Shown here one piece after another: positions 34,249 to 48,821 of a stretch of DNA of 64,000 nucleotides. Both the position numbers and the translations under genes were made by a program. Positions within the stretch are counted from its first letter, which is position 1; each line of letters opens with the position of its first letter. The stretch spans positions 54,299 to 118,298 of the forward strand of contig NZ_NPJH01000087.1 in the NCBI RefSeq assembly GCF_002251365.1, in the 5' to 3' direction. This DNA is from Prevotella sp. P3-122. GTDB taxonomy: Bacteria; Bacteroidota; Bacteroidia; Bacteroidales; Bacteroidaceae. A model generated the notes under the pieces. The model saw only the letters and a program-made list of their open reading frames with translations. It was not told the DNA's origin and did no database searches.

Positions 34249-37200
34249 ATGGCAACAAGACACAATCTATTCATGGCATTGCAAGCTGGAGCTTGCCTGA
34301 TGTCATTACTTCTGGCACTACCGGCAACGGAAGCCAGAGCAGACGAACAACTGCCTGTCACAACCGTTTGGGTTTCGCCCAACGGTAATGATGCAAACAG
34401 CGGAGCGCAAGACACCCCTTTGGCAACGCTACAAAAGGCGTTGCAGATGGTGAGGGAATTGCGAAAGGCAGGAAAACCGCTTGGAGAGGTTCACGTAGTG
34501 CTCAAGGGTGGAACGTATTATCTGAATAGCACACTGGCACTGACTGCCGAAGATAGTGGTACGCCAGAGTCGCCAACCATCATTGAGGCAGAAGAAGGAC
34601 AAAGCGTTATGCTGAGTGGCGGAGCTGTCATCCGCAACTGGGAGATAGCTGAAAGCATAGAAGGTCTGCCAACCATTGCTCAGGGACATGTATGGAAAGC
34701 CACCATTCCACAGTGTGAAGGGGCTGCAGTTCCTTTCCGCCAAATGTGGATAGGCAAGAACAAGATGCGACGCGCAAGCACATTCGACAAGCAGTCGCTT
34801 CCTCGTATTTTCTCTGTGAACAAGTCGAAGGGTGAGCTCATTGTTCCACGCCCTACACAGAAATTTGCCAATGCCGACGGACTGGAGATGACTATCATTC
34901 AGGACTGGGTTACGAATGTTATGCGTGTAGATGGCATCACCTCGGCAGGCGAGCACAGCATCTTCACTTTCAAGAGTCCGGAGAGTGGCATTGAGTTCAA
35001 ACGTCCATGGCCTATCCTTCGTGCTGATGCAAGCAGCTCTACCAATCACATGTTCTACCTCTCCAACGCGATAGAGCTCCTCAATCGTCCTCAGGAGTGG
35101 TATGCCGATGGCGAGCAGGGGGTGGTGTATTACTGGCCTCGCTGTGGTGAGACACCTGAAACGACCGAAGCCGTTGCGCCAATGCTTGAAACACTAGTCA
35201 ACCTAACAGGCGACAATGACAATAAGATTGAGAACATCACCTTCCGTGGAATTACCTTCGCACATAGCACATGGTTGCGTCCTTCACAACAGGGACATGT
35301 GCCATTGCAGGCAGGTCAATGGCTCTATAATGCCTATACTGATCCTTCTTCACGTGCAGGCAATGTGGCATGGGTAGGACGACCTGCTTCGGCAGTCAGT
35401 GTGAGCAATGCACGTTCTGTTACGTTTGAGGGTTGCAATTTCACTCAGACAGCATCTACGGCTATAGACTTTGTTGCTGGCAACAAGCAGATGATAGTGC
35501 GTGGCTGTACCTTCAGCGACATTGGTGGAACAGCTATCCTTGCAGGCTACTTCGGTGACGAGAACTTTGAAGCCCACGAAGCCTACAATCCCGAGAATCC
35601 AGATGTTGTGTGCGACAGCATAGTCATTGACAACAACTACATTGCTCATCCTGCAACAGAGGACTGGGGCTGTCTGGGAATCTGCATCGGCTATGCATCG
35701 AGTGTTACCATCAGTCACAATGAGATCTACGACACTCCTTATTCTGCTATCAGTGTGGGATGGGGATGGACCAAGGAGTCAAGCTGTATGCATGACAATC
35801 ACATCACTGCCAACTACATACACAGCTTCTGCAACCAGATGCGCGATGGCGGTGCCATCTATACATTATCTTCGCAGCCAAACTCATCAATTGAAAACAA
35901 TCGAATAGAAGATGTAGGCAATCCTATGTTCAACCCTATCATGTGGGAGAATATGGCGCACGCTCAGTTTGACCTATATACGGACGAGGGAACAGACTAC
36001 TATACTGTCAAGAACAACTGGTGTGAACGTGGCGAGATCTCAAAGAACAAGAACGGATCACATAACACATGGGGTACCAACAACAAGAATGTATCCGAAA
36101 CCATCAAGCAGGCTGCTGGTCTCCAATCTACTTATGCAGCTATCAAACAGCTGGTTAAGGAACAAGACCTTGCTCCACAGGATTCTATCAGCGATGATTC
36201 AGAGGATTATCAGACACTCTCATATCCCACGCCTAAGACCACAGGCGAACCTGTAAAGCTTCTTGTAGATGGCGAGGAGTATGCCATACAGAACAGCAAC
36301 ACAACTCTTGCCAACCGTAATTTCTATTGGGAATGGGGCACATATCTGCGTACTCATTCCGACGGCAAGATGGACGATGTGACCTTCATAGCACATGAGC
36401 ATCAGAGGGATGGAAAGATTTTGTGGTCTTTTCAGATAAGTTCAGAACCAGGTAAGGGTAAGTACATGGGACGAAGCAATGGCTCAAATGTGCAGATAAC
36501 CGAAAATGAGATGTTATGGAATGTCAGTTATGTCGAAAGCAGCACAAAAGAGGGTAACGGCTTCGTGCTTCTTCTTGACGGCGACAAGCCTGGCGAGGGA
36601 CATGAGATGGTTATGAACGGCAGTGCCGACTGGGTAGTGAACTATGTTGACGGCAGCACTACTGACAAAACATCAGAAACTACTCACTGGTCTTTTGTGC
36701 GTACGACAGACATCAATAATGCAGACGTCAAGAAATACAATGACGCAAAGCTCAGTCTCTACCAGTATCTCGTTGAGGCATCGCAGATGTGCGAAAGGGG
36801 TATCATGGCAGCGGCAGATGCATACGACAATGCCATTGTAGTGTACAACAGGGCTGATAACACAACAGAGGATTTGTTGCAGTCTGTAGAGGATATTAAG
36901 AATGTAATCGTAGCATCAACGGCTAACTACGAGCAGGATGTTCCAGCATCGTATGGCATAGTGAATCCAAGTTTCGAAAATACCTCCTCGCAGCATAACA
37001 CAAACAGTTCCGTACCCTTTGGATGGATAATGACAAAGGATGGTAATGAGGTGACAGATGCCACTCAGTGGGCGTGGTGTGGAGCAAACACCGATGCAAA
37101 TAATGCAGATGGATACTTCATCTGGGGTGTATGGCACTGGGGAGCCTATGGTAATATGGAGCTTTCTCAAACACTGACAGGTCTGCCTAATGGACGTTGG

Positions 37201-37611
37201 AAGCTTACTGCACGGCTCATGAACAATCACACAGAGAATGGCAACCTAGCTCGAATCTTTGCAGGTGAAAATAGCATGCTGGCAGGTGATGCCAGTGCAT
37301 ACAACACATTGCCTGAAGGTGAGTATTGCAGCTTTGAGGGTTCGTGGGCAGAGAATGACTGGGATCTGAGTCACGTCATGACCGTATATGCTAACGTAAG
37401 CGATGGTATGCTAACCATCGGCGCCAAGTCGAACGGATTTTTCAAGGTTGATGACTTCAAACTTACATATCTTGGAGATATTCCAAGTACTATCTCGGAT
37501 ATGCCAGGACGAACGCCTCAATCTAATGTAATATATGATCTGACAGGAAGAAAGGTCAACACCGTAAGGCATGGTGTGTACATAATCGATGGCAGAAAAA
37601 TTGTCTATTAA
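34249..37611 (+). CDS. GH141-like right-handed beta-helix protein with CBM-like domain and sorting tail
   Basis: 1120 residues. Signal peptide to about residue 31. Residues about 38-600 form a beta-helix starting WVSPNGNDANSGAQDTPLAT and GGTYYLNSTLALTAEDSGT, a beginning characteristic of GH141-like (and some GH120-like) enzymes, with later coils such as RSVTFEGCNFTQTASTAIDF and TISHNEIYDTPYSAISVGWG. GH141 contains fucosidase and xylanase activities acting on complex pectin or xylan; the substrate here is unknown. Residues about 660-800 form a beta-domain; about 900-1085 a CBM-like jelly roll (YGIVNPSFEN ... FFKVDDFKLTYLG). It ends in the tail IYDLTGRKVNTVRHGVYIID. The gene directly follows the regulator and its putative operator. 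Confidence 0.8.
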   Translation: MATRHNLFMALQAGACLMSLLLALPATEARADEQLPVTTVWVSPNGNDANSGAQDTPLATLQKALQMVRELRKAGKPLGEVHVVLKGGTYYLNSTLALTAEDSGTPESPTIIEAEEGQSVMLSGGAVIRNWEIAESIEGLPTIAQGHVWKATIPQCEGAAVPFRQMWIGKNKMRRASTFDKQSLPRIFSVNKSKGELIVPRPTQKFANADGLEMTIIQDWVTNVMRVDGITSAGEHSIFTFKSPESGIEFKRPWPILRADASSSTNHMFYLSNAIELLNRPQEWYADGEQGVVYYWPRCGETPETTEAVAPMLETLVNLTGDNDNKIENITFRGITFAHSTWLRPSQQGHVPLQAGQWLYNAYTDPSSRAGNVAWVGRPASAVSVSNARSVTFEGCNFTQTASTAIDFVAGNKQMIVRGCTFSDIGGTAILAGYFGDENFEAHEAYNPENPDVVCDSIVIDNNYIAHPATEDWGCLGICIGYASSVTISHNEIYDTPYSAISVGWGWTKESSCMHDNHITANYIHSFCNQMRDGGAIYTLSSQPNSSIENNRIEDVGNPMFNPIMWENMAHAQFDLYTDEGTDYYTVKNNWCERGEISKNKNGSHNTWGTNNKNVSETIKQAAGLQSTYAAIKQLVKEQDLAPQDSISDDSEDYQTLSYPTPKTTGEPVKLLVDGEEYAIQNSNTTLANRNFYWEWGTYLRTHSDGKMDDVTFIAHEHQRDGKILWSFQISSEPGKGKYMGRSNGSNVQITENEMLWNVSYVESSTKEGNGFVLLLDGDKPGEGHEMVMNGSADWVVNYVDGSTTDKTSETTHWSFVRTTDINNADVKKYNDAKLSLYQYLVEASQMCERGIMAAADAYDNAIVVYNRADNTTEDLLQSVEDIKNVIVASTANYEQDVPASYGIVNPSFENTSSQHNTNSSVPFGWIMTKDGNEVTDATQWAWCGANTDANNADGYFIWGVWHWGAYGNMELSQTLTGLPNGRWKLTARLMNNHTENGNLARIFAGENSMLAGDASAYNTLPEGEYCSFEGSWAENDWDLSHVMTVYANVSDGMLTIGAKSNGFFKVDDFKLTYLGDIPSTISDMPGRTPQSNVIYDLTGRKVNTVRHGVYIIDGRKIVY

Positions 37612-37616
37612 AACAT

Positions 37617-37644
37617 CCCCCCTCCCACAAAAATGGGTAGGGGG
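37617..37644 (+). terminator. Hairpin behind the GH141-like gene
   Basis: CCCCCCTCCCA (37617-37627) pairs with TGGGTAGGGGG (37634-37644) with one irregular position. No T run follows, so its role as terminator is uncertain. It resembles the composite repeat's module A hairpin. Confidence 0.4.
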
Positions 37645-37710
37645 CTGCTATGCGTCCAGGTCAGCCATGCGAGGGGATGCTTAATGTCCTTGCCTCTTGC
37701 AATCATTTTG

Positions 37711-37944
37711 CACGCATATTTAAACCACAGAGTTAAAGAGAACCAACGGTCACCGTCCGAAGGGTAAGGTAAAAAGAGATTTGTGATTTTATAGAGTAGG
37801 TCGCAAGTGACAGAGGACACAGAGTTTCCTTGCGGCAAACATGATGCGCAGCTCTCTATGAGCTCTAAATGCCTTGGCATTCACCCTCTTTCATTAGTAT
37901 AAATACTCTATATCTCTTAAACTCTGTGGTTTAAAATATGCACG
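37711..37944. mobile_element. MITE-like element with about 30-bp inverted ends
   Basis: GCATATTTAAACCACAGAG (from 37714) and its near-complement CTCTGTGGTTTAAAATATGC (to 37941) form ends that match over about 30 bp including TTAAAGAGA/TCTCTTAA, about 185 bp apart. The inside is non-coding. It lies between convergent genes, where insertion would be harmless. Confidence 0.6.
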
Positions 37945-37962
37945 ATTTACCCGTTGTGCTTT

Positions 37963-39270
37963 TTAGTAAGATGCCGATACATCCCAATAGCTTTTGATAG
38001 CATATAGAGGAACATTGACTACCCAATCCTCCTCACGGTAGTCAGCCATTGAGGTTCGTAGGCAACTTACTTCGGGGTTCTCGTTGTGGAAAGCCTTGAG
38101 GGATTTTGATTGAAGGTTTTCCTCTGATTTAACTTCTACGGCAACAATGTCAGCGTCGTGCTGGACCACGAAATCCACCTCCTGGGTACTGTTTTCCTTG
38201 CTGTAGTAGAATACCGATAGATTTCGGCAATTATGTAGCTGTGAACATACGAAGTTCTCAGTGAAACTGCCCTTGCTTTCTTTCATCTTGTTGGGTAGCA
38301 GCATCAGCGAGGGCGGCATGTCGTTCATTGCACCGAGTAGTCCGCAGTCGAGCATATACAGTTTGAATGATGAAAAATCTGCATAGCACCCTAATGGCAT
38401 ACCTGGTTTGCTCACCCTGTCTATCTTGTAAACCAAACCGGCATCGAGAAGCCATTGTATGGCAATCTCAAAATCCTTAGCCCTTGCACCTTTTCTCACA
38501 GCACCATATACGAATTTGCGGTTTTCCTTTGCGAGTTGTGCAGGTATGGATTTCCACACTTGGTTTATTCTTACGGCTTCATTCGTGGGCGCATGTTTGG
38601 ATATGTCCTTATCATAGGCAAGAAGAATCTCCTTTTGTATTTCCCTCACCTGTACGGTGTCATTTGTTTCAAGGTGTTTCTTCACAGCTTCAGGCATGCC
38701 TCCAGTGAAATAATATTCCCTGAGCGATTGAATATACAAGCTTCGCATGCTGGCAACGACATCCCATTGTCTGTTCTTCAGCATTTCATACATTTGCTTC
38801 TGTCCTTTAGCCATGAGAAACTCCTCGTATGTCATTGGTTGGATATTTAAGGTGTTTACTTTTCCAACAGGGTATGACTCACCCTGATGAAGAGTAATGC
38901 CGAGCAATGATCCTGCTACTGCAACATGATATTCGGGGGCGTTCTCGCAAAAATATTTCAAGGCATTAAGTCCTCTTTTCAGTTCTTGTATCTCGTCAAG
39001 AATTATGAGGGTTTTGCCCGGTTTGATGCTAACATTAGTTATAGAACTAATAGCGAGCAGGATGCGTCTGATGTCATAGTCGGGTAGAAAAAGGTCCTTG
39101 ACCATTTCGTTATCATCACAGTTTATGTATGCCGTTTGTTCATAATATCTCCTTCCGAACTCCTTGAGGATATATGTCTTGCCTACTTGTCGGGCGCCAA
39201 GCAGGATAAGTGGTTTGCGGTCGCTTCTATCCCTCCATTTTATGAGGTTTTTCATTATCTCTCTTTCCAT
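37963..39270 (-). CDS. AAA ATPase with DUF4143 nuclease-like C-terminus
   Basis: Member of the AAA_14/DUF4143 family common in anaerobic bacteria and archaea; its cellular role is unknown. 435 residues from the ATG at 39270 (MEREIMKNLIKWRDR). Walker A is GARQVGKTY near residues 24-32 and Walker B LIILDEIQ near residue 90. The C-terminal DUF4143 region carries the PD-(D/E)XK-like pattern EVDFVVQHDADIVAVEVKS, as in restriction-type nucleases. A TTG in frame ten codons upstream is excluded, because it lies inside the -7 box. A second Met five codons in is also possible. Upstream lie a -7 box and three 33-bp tandem repeats. Confidence 0.9.
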   Translation of the reverse strand: MEREIMKNLIKWRDRSDRKPLILLGARQVGKTYILKEFGRRYYEQTAYINCDDNEMVKDLFLPDYDIRRILLAISSITNVSIKPGKTLIILDEIQELKRGLNALKYFCENAPEYHVAVAGSLLGITLHQGESYPVGKVNTLNIQPMTYEEFLMAKGQKQMYEMLKNRQWDVVASMRSLYIQSLREYYFTGGMPEAVKKHLETNDTVQVREIQKEILLAYDKDISKHAPTNEAVRINQVWKSIPAQLAKENRKFVYGAVRKGARAKDFEIAIQWLLDAGLVYKIDRVSKPGMPLGCYADFSSFKLYMLDCGLLGAMNDMPPSLMLLPNKMKESKGSFTENFVCSQLHNCRNLSVFYYSKENSTQEVDFVVQHDADIVAVEVKSEENLQSKSLKAFHNENPEVSCLRTSMADYREEDWVVNVPLYAIKSYWDVSASY

Positions 39271-39297
39271 TACATTACAGATTTTGCAATTTGTCTG

Positions 39298-39305
39298 CAA
39301 AAGTA
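39298..39305 (-). promoter_or_regulatory. -7 box of the AAA ATPase gene
   Basis: The minus strand reads TACTTTTG, 27 bp before the chosen ATG at 39270. Confidence 0.6.
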
Positions 39306-39337
39306 CGTAATAATCACCATATTACAAAATATCATCG

Positions 39338-39436
39338 CATTTTTATGAGGGACTTTTATGCATAATACAACATTTTTATGAGGGACTTTTGTGCACAATA
39401 CAACATTTTTATGAGGGACTTTTGTGCACAATACAT
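39338..39436. repeat. Three 33-bp tandem repeats upstream of the AAA ATPase
   Basis: CATTTTTATGAGGGACTTTT begins units at 39338, 39371 and 39404, exactly 33 bp apart (three helical turns). Units two and three contain the palindrome TTGTGCACAA and unit one TTATGCATAA. They start 32 bp upstream of the gene's -7 box, a place suited to binding of a regulator. Confidence 0.85.
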
Positions 39437-39498
39437 ATTCTTAACCGAATAAAATCTGCAAAAAAACAAGCTGACAATGTAGTTTTACTATTTTGCTT

Positions 39499-39680
39499 GT
39501 CCCACAGATTTCACGGATTTCACAGATTTTGTCTGTATGCCCCTGTCCTGACCATCCGTGTCATCAGTGTCATCCGTGTGACAACATCGCACCCTCTAAG
39601 TTTACTACCTCCCCTCTCCCCTTGGAGAGGGGCTGGGGGTGAGGCTTCTCCCCTTGGAGAGGGGCTGGGGGTGAGGCTTC
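39499..39680 (-). repeat. Composite repeat, B-C-A-A
   Basis: Reading on the plus strand: GTCCCACAGATTTCACGGAT (B), CCCTGTCCTGA, CCGTGTCATC twice (C), then two module A hairpins (CCCCTCTCCCCTTGGAGAGG arms and GGCTGGGGGTGAGGCTTC). It lies between the ATPase promoter and the end of the GH2 gene, oriented forward relative to the minus-strand genes. Confidence 0.9.
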
Positions 39681-39707
39681 ATCCCTTCCTTTCTTTTGTT
39701 TACTGTT

Positions 39708-39778
39708 AAAATAAAAAATAGCACTAACCCAACGGAAGCTTCCACTCTACCGAGGGGAAAAAATCGTTGGGTTAGTGC
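39708..39778 (-). terminator. Terminator of the GH2 operon
   Basis: GCACTAACCCAACG (39721-39734) and CGTTGGGTTAGTGC (39765-39778) are a perfect 14-bp inverted repeat with a 30-base loop. On the minus strand the stem is followed by TATTTTTTATTTTA, 21 bp after the GH2 stop codon. Confidence 0.75.
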
Positions 39779-39799
39779 GATTATTAGTTACGAAACAGT

Positions 39800-45120
<5,321 letters not shown>

Positions 45121-45160
45121 AATCGTTTTATTACTCTGTTCATTTGTGTGTGTTTGTGTA

Positions 45161-45364
45161 TTACTCCTCATCGTCTCCCCACAGGTTTCCCCGCTTGGAG
45201 TTGATGGTAGGTGTAATTCCGTCTCCCGTAGGATTATACTCATTAACGTTGCCCAATGGAAAGCTGGTTTCACTTGCTCCAAATTCAGGCGATGCTGCAA
45301 GCAGTGCATCCATTGGAAGCTCATGCACCTTAATGTTTGGTTTTTGATAAAGTTTCTTTTTCAT
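45161..45364 (-). CDS. Small YxxP-type protein, 67 residues
   Basis: MKKKLYQKPNIKVHELPMDA is followed by LLAASPEFG and a variable acidic part ending NLWGDDEE. It shares the plan with the 63-residue protein at 45921: MKKK, Y-x-x-P, about ten residues, LLxA, acidic variable part, and a Trp close to the C-terminus. No signal peptide or membrane helix. I know such short Bacteroidales proteins only as hypothetical. The clean start, the stop 40 bp before the next gene and the shared pattern support a real gene. It could be a peptide with a leader, or a small partner of the secreted protein that follows; neither is shown. Confidence 0.65.
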   Translation of the reverse strand: MKKKLYQKPNIKVHELPMDALLAASPEFGASETSFPLGNVNEYNPTGDGITPTINSKRGNLWGDDEE

Positions 45365-45437
45365 AATTAGTATTTTGTTGTTATAAATTCGTCTATATCG
45401 AACCGTGTGACAATCCCCACAGCTGCTTATCTTTATT

Positions 45438-45832
45438 CACACGGATTTCACGGATTTCACAGATTTTATCTGTAAGGCCCCTGTCCTACCTATCCGTGTC
45501 ATCAGTGTCATCCGTGGTTTTTTAACTTCCTCTCCATTTTGTCCCACAGATTTCACAGATTTCACAGATATTGTCTGTATAGCCCTGTCCTGACTATCGC
45601 ACCCTCTAAGCTTACTACCTCCCCTCTCCCCTTGGAGAGGGGTCGGGGGTGAGGCTTTTTTCCTCTCCATTCTTGTCCCACAGATTTCACAGATTTCACA
45701 GATTTTATCTGTATAGCCCTGTCCTGACTATCGCACCCTTTAAGCTTTCTACCTCCCCTCTCCCCTTGGAGAGGGGCTGGGGGTGAGGCTTTTCTTCCTC
45801 TCCCCTTGGAGAGGGGCCGGGGGTGAGGCTTC
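45438..45832 (-). repeat. Composite repeat, B-C-B-A-B-A-A
   Basis: The longest copy in the window. Three module B blocks (TTTCACAGAT repeated), one C (CCGTGTCATCAGTG) and three A hairpins (CCCCTCTCCCCTTGGAGAGG) follow each other with near-identical linkers (GTCCTGACTATCGCACCC). It lies between the two YxxP peptide genes, forward relative to them. The remainder of 45833-45920 has nothing recognised. Confidence 0.9.
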
Positions 45833-45920
45833 ACACGCGAAAGGGGGGATGACACCCCGTTAGGAATGTCGTCCCCCCACTCTTATTCTCTTGACCAATG
45901 ATGGTCAGTGTTCTGCATTC

Positions 45921-46112
45921 TTACTTGCTCCATAAGTCGAAGTGCTTGTCCCAGTAGTTTTTCTTTGAGTCCACCTCGATGTCCTCATCGGTGTTCTCTC
46001 CGATACCTTGCTGCATGTCACCGTCCTGGTTCACTATCGTTCCTGCGTGGAGCAGGCTTTCTGTTTTTGTTGTTATCACCTCAGTGAGGGGAATGATATA
46101 TTTCTTTTTCAT
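45921..46112 (-). CDS. Small YxxP-type protein, 63 residues
   Basis: MKKKYIIPLTEVITTKTES followed by LLHAGTIVNQDGD, an acidic stretch (NTDEDIEVDSKK) and YWDKHFDLWSK. It has the same plan as the protein at 45161. It starts 81 bp behind the stop codon of the large tail protein 46194-48821 on the same strand. Together with 45161-45120 the region shows two pairs of one YxxP gene and one tail protein gene, though the order within the pairs differs. No enzyme of peptide modification is nearby. Function unknown. Confidence 0.65.
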   Translation of the reverse strand: MKKKYIIPLTEVITTKTESLLHAGTIVNQDGDMQQGIGENTDEDIEVDSKKNYWDKHFDLWSK

Positions 46113-46193
46113 ACTGTTTTGAGTCTTTGTTGTGCAGCCGTGGGGGGTGGCTGCGGTGAGTAATAGTTTACCTATAGAGTGGGGGAGGAGTGG

Positions 46194-48821
46194 TTATTTC
46201 ACCACTACCTTCTTTCCACCTATTATATATATGCCCTTGTCCAGACCATCGACAGATGTCGAGTTGCTGCGTACAAGCTGGCCATTGAGGTTGTAAATAT
46301 TACTGTTTCTCTTCTTGCTTACCTCCATTGAGTTCTCGATGCCCTCGATTGCTGTTGCCTCGCCTTCCTCGATGCCGTTGATGAAGAACTTAACGTCAGA
46401 AGCTGGTGCTGCCTTGCCTGTCTCAAGCCATCCGCGCAGACCCTTTACGTTCTTTACGGCAACTGTTGTATAGTACCACTTAGAGCCTGTCTCGCCCTTT
46501 GGTGTTCCGAGGATATAAGAGTTTGCAGGAATAGCCTTGGTGCCTGTCGTTACGGCATCGCCCTTCTTTACGTAAGTACCAACCATCTGCAGGTAGCCCT
46601 GGTCTGTTGATGCACCAGGAACAGGAACAGTTGGGTATGACACATCTCCGCTAGTACGTGTCTCTCTCAATACCACCTGGTTGATGGTGTAATAAGTTCT
46701 AAGGCTTAAATTGAAGGTCTTGCTATTATGGTTTACCACCCTTGTGACAGCATCAGCATCGTCTGGCAGGGTTGTCATACCTACCTGTGGCTTGATGATG
46801 TAAAGCTGGCCTGCATGGATAGCGGTAGCATCATCATCGATAAGGTCAACCTTTGTAAAATAAATCCTGTTTGGAGCCTCCGCACGAGCACCCTCCAGTA
46901 CTGACAACTTGGTGTCACCACCGAATGTAGCCTTCACCTGACCGGCTGTAAGATTTACAGGAAGTACCAAAGAGTTCCAGTTGTCGGTCTTGAATGTACG
47001 ATGCAGACGCATGGTGTGGTTACCCTCTGTGTCTACCTGACCATTGATATAGTCATAATCCGTCTGGTTCTCATCAATAATAATATCGGTATCTGGATCT
47101 GGGTCGCCGAGATAGCGTATATTGAAATTGTCAACACACGTCCAAGAACCTCGTACAACAACTTCTTTATCGGCATTTCTATATCCGTCTGTTCCGTTCT
47201 CAACGAATGCACCAAATACAATATATGAACCATCTTTTGCCAATCCCGCTTTTTTAGAATCAGCTCGGGGCACATATACTGTTACAGACTGGTGTGCTCC
47301 CTCCAAATTACTTAAAGTTTTGGAAGCCTTTACGTATGTTGTTGGTATTGTCGATATTGTGGTAAGAGGTGCTATTTGTCTGGAGTCAGAAATACCTGAT
47401 GTTGCACCATCTACAGAAGCAAACAAGTATCCTGTTCCATCTGTTGTGAAACCATCACAGCTGATTTCATACCATCCAGAGCGTAAATTGTCAGCATTGG
47501 GATCTGAAGTGTTTGCCATTATAATCTTCTGGGATATGCTTCCACTTGCACCATGGATATTTGCTGTCCAATAACCTCCATACAAACGCTGCCAATAGTC
47601 ATCCTCACCACTTGGCAAATCTGGTATGGCAATTCCGTCCTCATCAACTTTTGTCTTTGAAAGAGCATCGGTTCTTTCTGTAAATCCGTTGCCTACATAA
47701 TATTTATAGCCATCTTTATCGGATACTACCTCCTCTGTTTTTTCATCATCAACAGCGGTAAGAGTAATGGCCTGACTTATAAGATAGGTGCTGTTGTTCG
47801 ATTTTGAGGAATGAGTGTGCCCGCAGGATAAGCGGTTTTTTCTGGTTAGATTTGCAGTACTACCTATAGTTTCACTTTCCGTTTTTAATGTTGTTGAAGG
47901 GACTATAACTGGGTCAAGCGTGGTTCGGTCCCAACTGGGTCCCTGTGTACAAACAACGCTATAGGTGTATGTTTTAGGAGTTGTAACAGTAGAAGTTGTC
48001 CTGATAACCATAGCGCTATCAGGAATGACATGATTATCTCTGTTATTTGAAAGGGCTCCATCCGCTCTGGTGCTTCCTGTAAGCCAATTTGATATGTCAG
48101 TATCATTTCGGTTAAATCCTAAGTCTTTTAACACAAAGTAAGCAGGTACTGGCTGTGCGTCTGTTGCCTCAGCGTTTTTATATTCTTCCAAGAAGTCTTG
48201 TTTGGTAACCAATATCCATAGATATTCTGGGTTTTCATAATCTGCCGTTTCTGTTGTACAGGCTATAGTATCTCCATTAGCATAAAGATAATGATCACCA
48301 GGATTTTTGGTAAGTTCCGTACCTGTTGTAATATATAGTCTATACAGATTTGTATACCCAGTCTTTTCTACTGGTTCAAATATTATGGTTCTTGATTCAT
48401 TATAACCGGCTTGTCTGTCTGTGTATATATTATTACGGTCTTTTGGAGACTGTTCGCCGGTCATATATTCAATGTAACCAGTGGTTCCATTCCAAGCTTT
48501 TAAACTGCCACTAAGAAAATATTGATTAGCATTACCAGTCGTTTCCATTGTTAATGGCATACCTTGTTTTGACAGTGCAGCTTGTGTGCCCCATCGCCCT
48601 CCATTAATCAGATACTGCTTTGTTCCCAAATTGTAGAGATAAAGAACCTTTGCTGCATCAGATGTCTGTGCGTTTCCTTCTGCATCGGTATACTTACCGG
48701 CATACACATCAGCCGGTGTGTGTCCAGCCCATTTTTGTGCGCTGCCCTGCGCGCAAACCTTTTGCGCGTTCATAAGCCCTATGAGCATTAGGGCCAAAAC
48801 AATTAGTCGATTTCTTTTCAT
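46194..48821 (-). CDS. Large secreted protein with sorting tail, function unknown
   Basis: 875 residues from the ATG at 48821 (MKRNRLIVLALMLIGLMNAQ, signal peptide); twelve codons further upstream in the same frame look non-coding. Residues about 35-220 contain a beta-rich region with LYNLGTKQYLINGGRWGTQA, similar to the LYxxNxxTxQYL pattern of binding domains. Residues about 390-590 resemble the CBM-like jelly rolls of the other large proteins (SGWYEISCDGFTTDG ... WTCVDNFNIRYLG). About 610-760 holds DNWNSLVLPVNLTAGQVK, the domain shared with 43969-45120. The tail is IYNLNGQLVRSNSTSVDGLD-KGIYIIGGKK. No catalytic motif seen. A promoter lies at 49129-49159, leaving a leader of about 300 bases. 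Confidence 0.75.
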   Translation of the reverse strand: MKRNRLIVLALMLIGLMNAQKVCAQGSAQKWAGHTPADVYAGKYTDAEGNAQTSDAAKVLYLYNLGTKQYLINGGRWGTQAALSKQGMPLTMETTGNANQYFLSGSLKAWNGTTGYIEYMTGEQSPKDRNNIYTDRQAGYNESRTIIFEPVEKTGYTNLYRLYITTGTELTKNPGDHYLYANGDTIACTTETADYENPEYLWILVTKQDFLEEYKNAEATDAQPVPAYFVLKDLGFNRNDTDISNWLTGSTRADGALSNNRDNHVIPDSAMVIRTTSTVTTPKTYTYSVVCTQGPSWDRTTLDPVIVPSTTLKTESETIGSTANLTRKNRLSCGHTHSSKSNNSTYLISQAITLTAVDDEKTEEVVSDKDGYKYYVGNGFTERTDALSKTKVDEDGIAIPDLPSGEDDYWQRLYGGYWTANIHGASGSISQKIIMANTSDPNADNLRSGWYEISCDGFTTDGTGYLFASVDGATSGISDSRQIAPLTTISTIPTTYVKASKTLSNLEGAHQSVTVYVPRADSKKAGLAKDGSYIVFGAFVENGTDGYRNADKEVVVRGSWTCVDNFNIRYLGDPDPDTDIIIDENQTDYDYINGQVDTEGNHTMRLHRTFKTDNWNSLVLPVNLTAGQVKATFGGDTKLSVLEGARAEAPNRIYFTKVDLIDDDATAIHAGQLYIIKPQVGMTTLPDDADAVTRVVNHNSKTFNLSLRTYYTINQVVLRETRTSGDVSYPTVPVPGASTDQGYLQMVGTYVKKGDAVTTGTKAIPANSYILGTPKGETGSKWYYTTVAVKNVKGLRGWLETGKAAPASDVKFFINGIEEGEATAIEGIENSMEVSKKRNSNIYNLNGQLVRSNSTSVDGLDKGIYIIGGKKVVVK

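Noticed and set aside
45121..45324. N-terminal extension of the tail protein 43969-45120
   Set aside because: It overlaps the small YxxP gene in another frame and lacks protein-like composition; the signal peptide starts at 45120.
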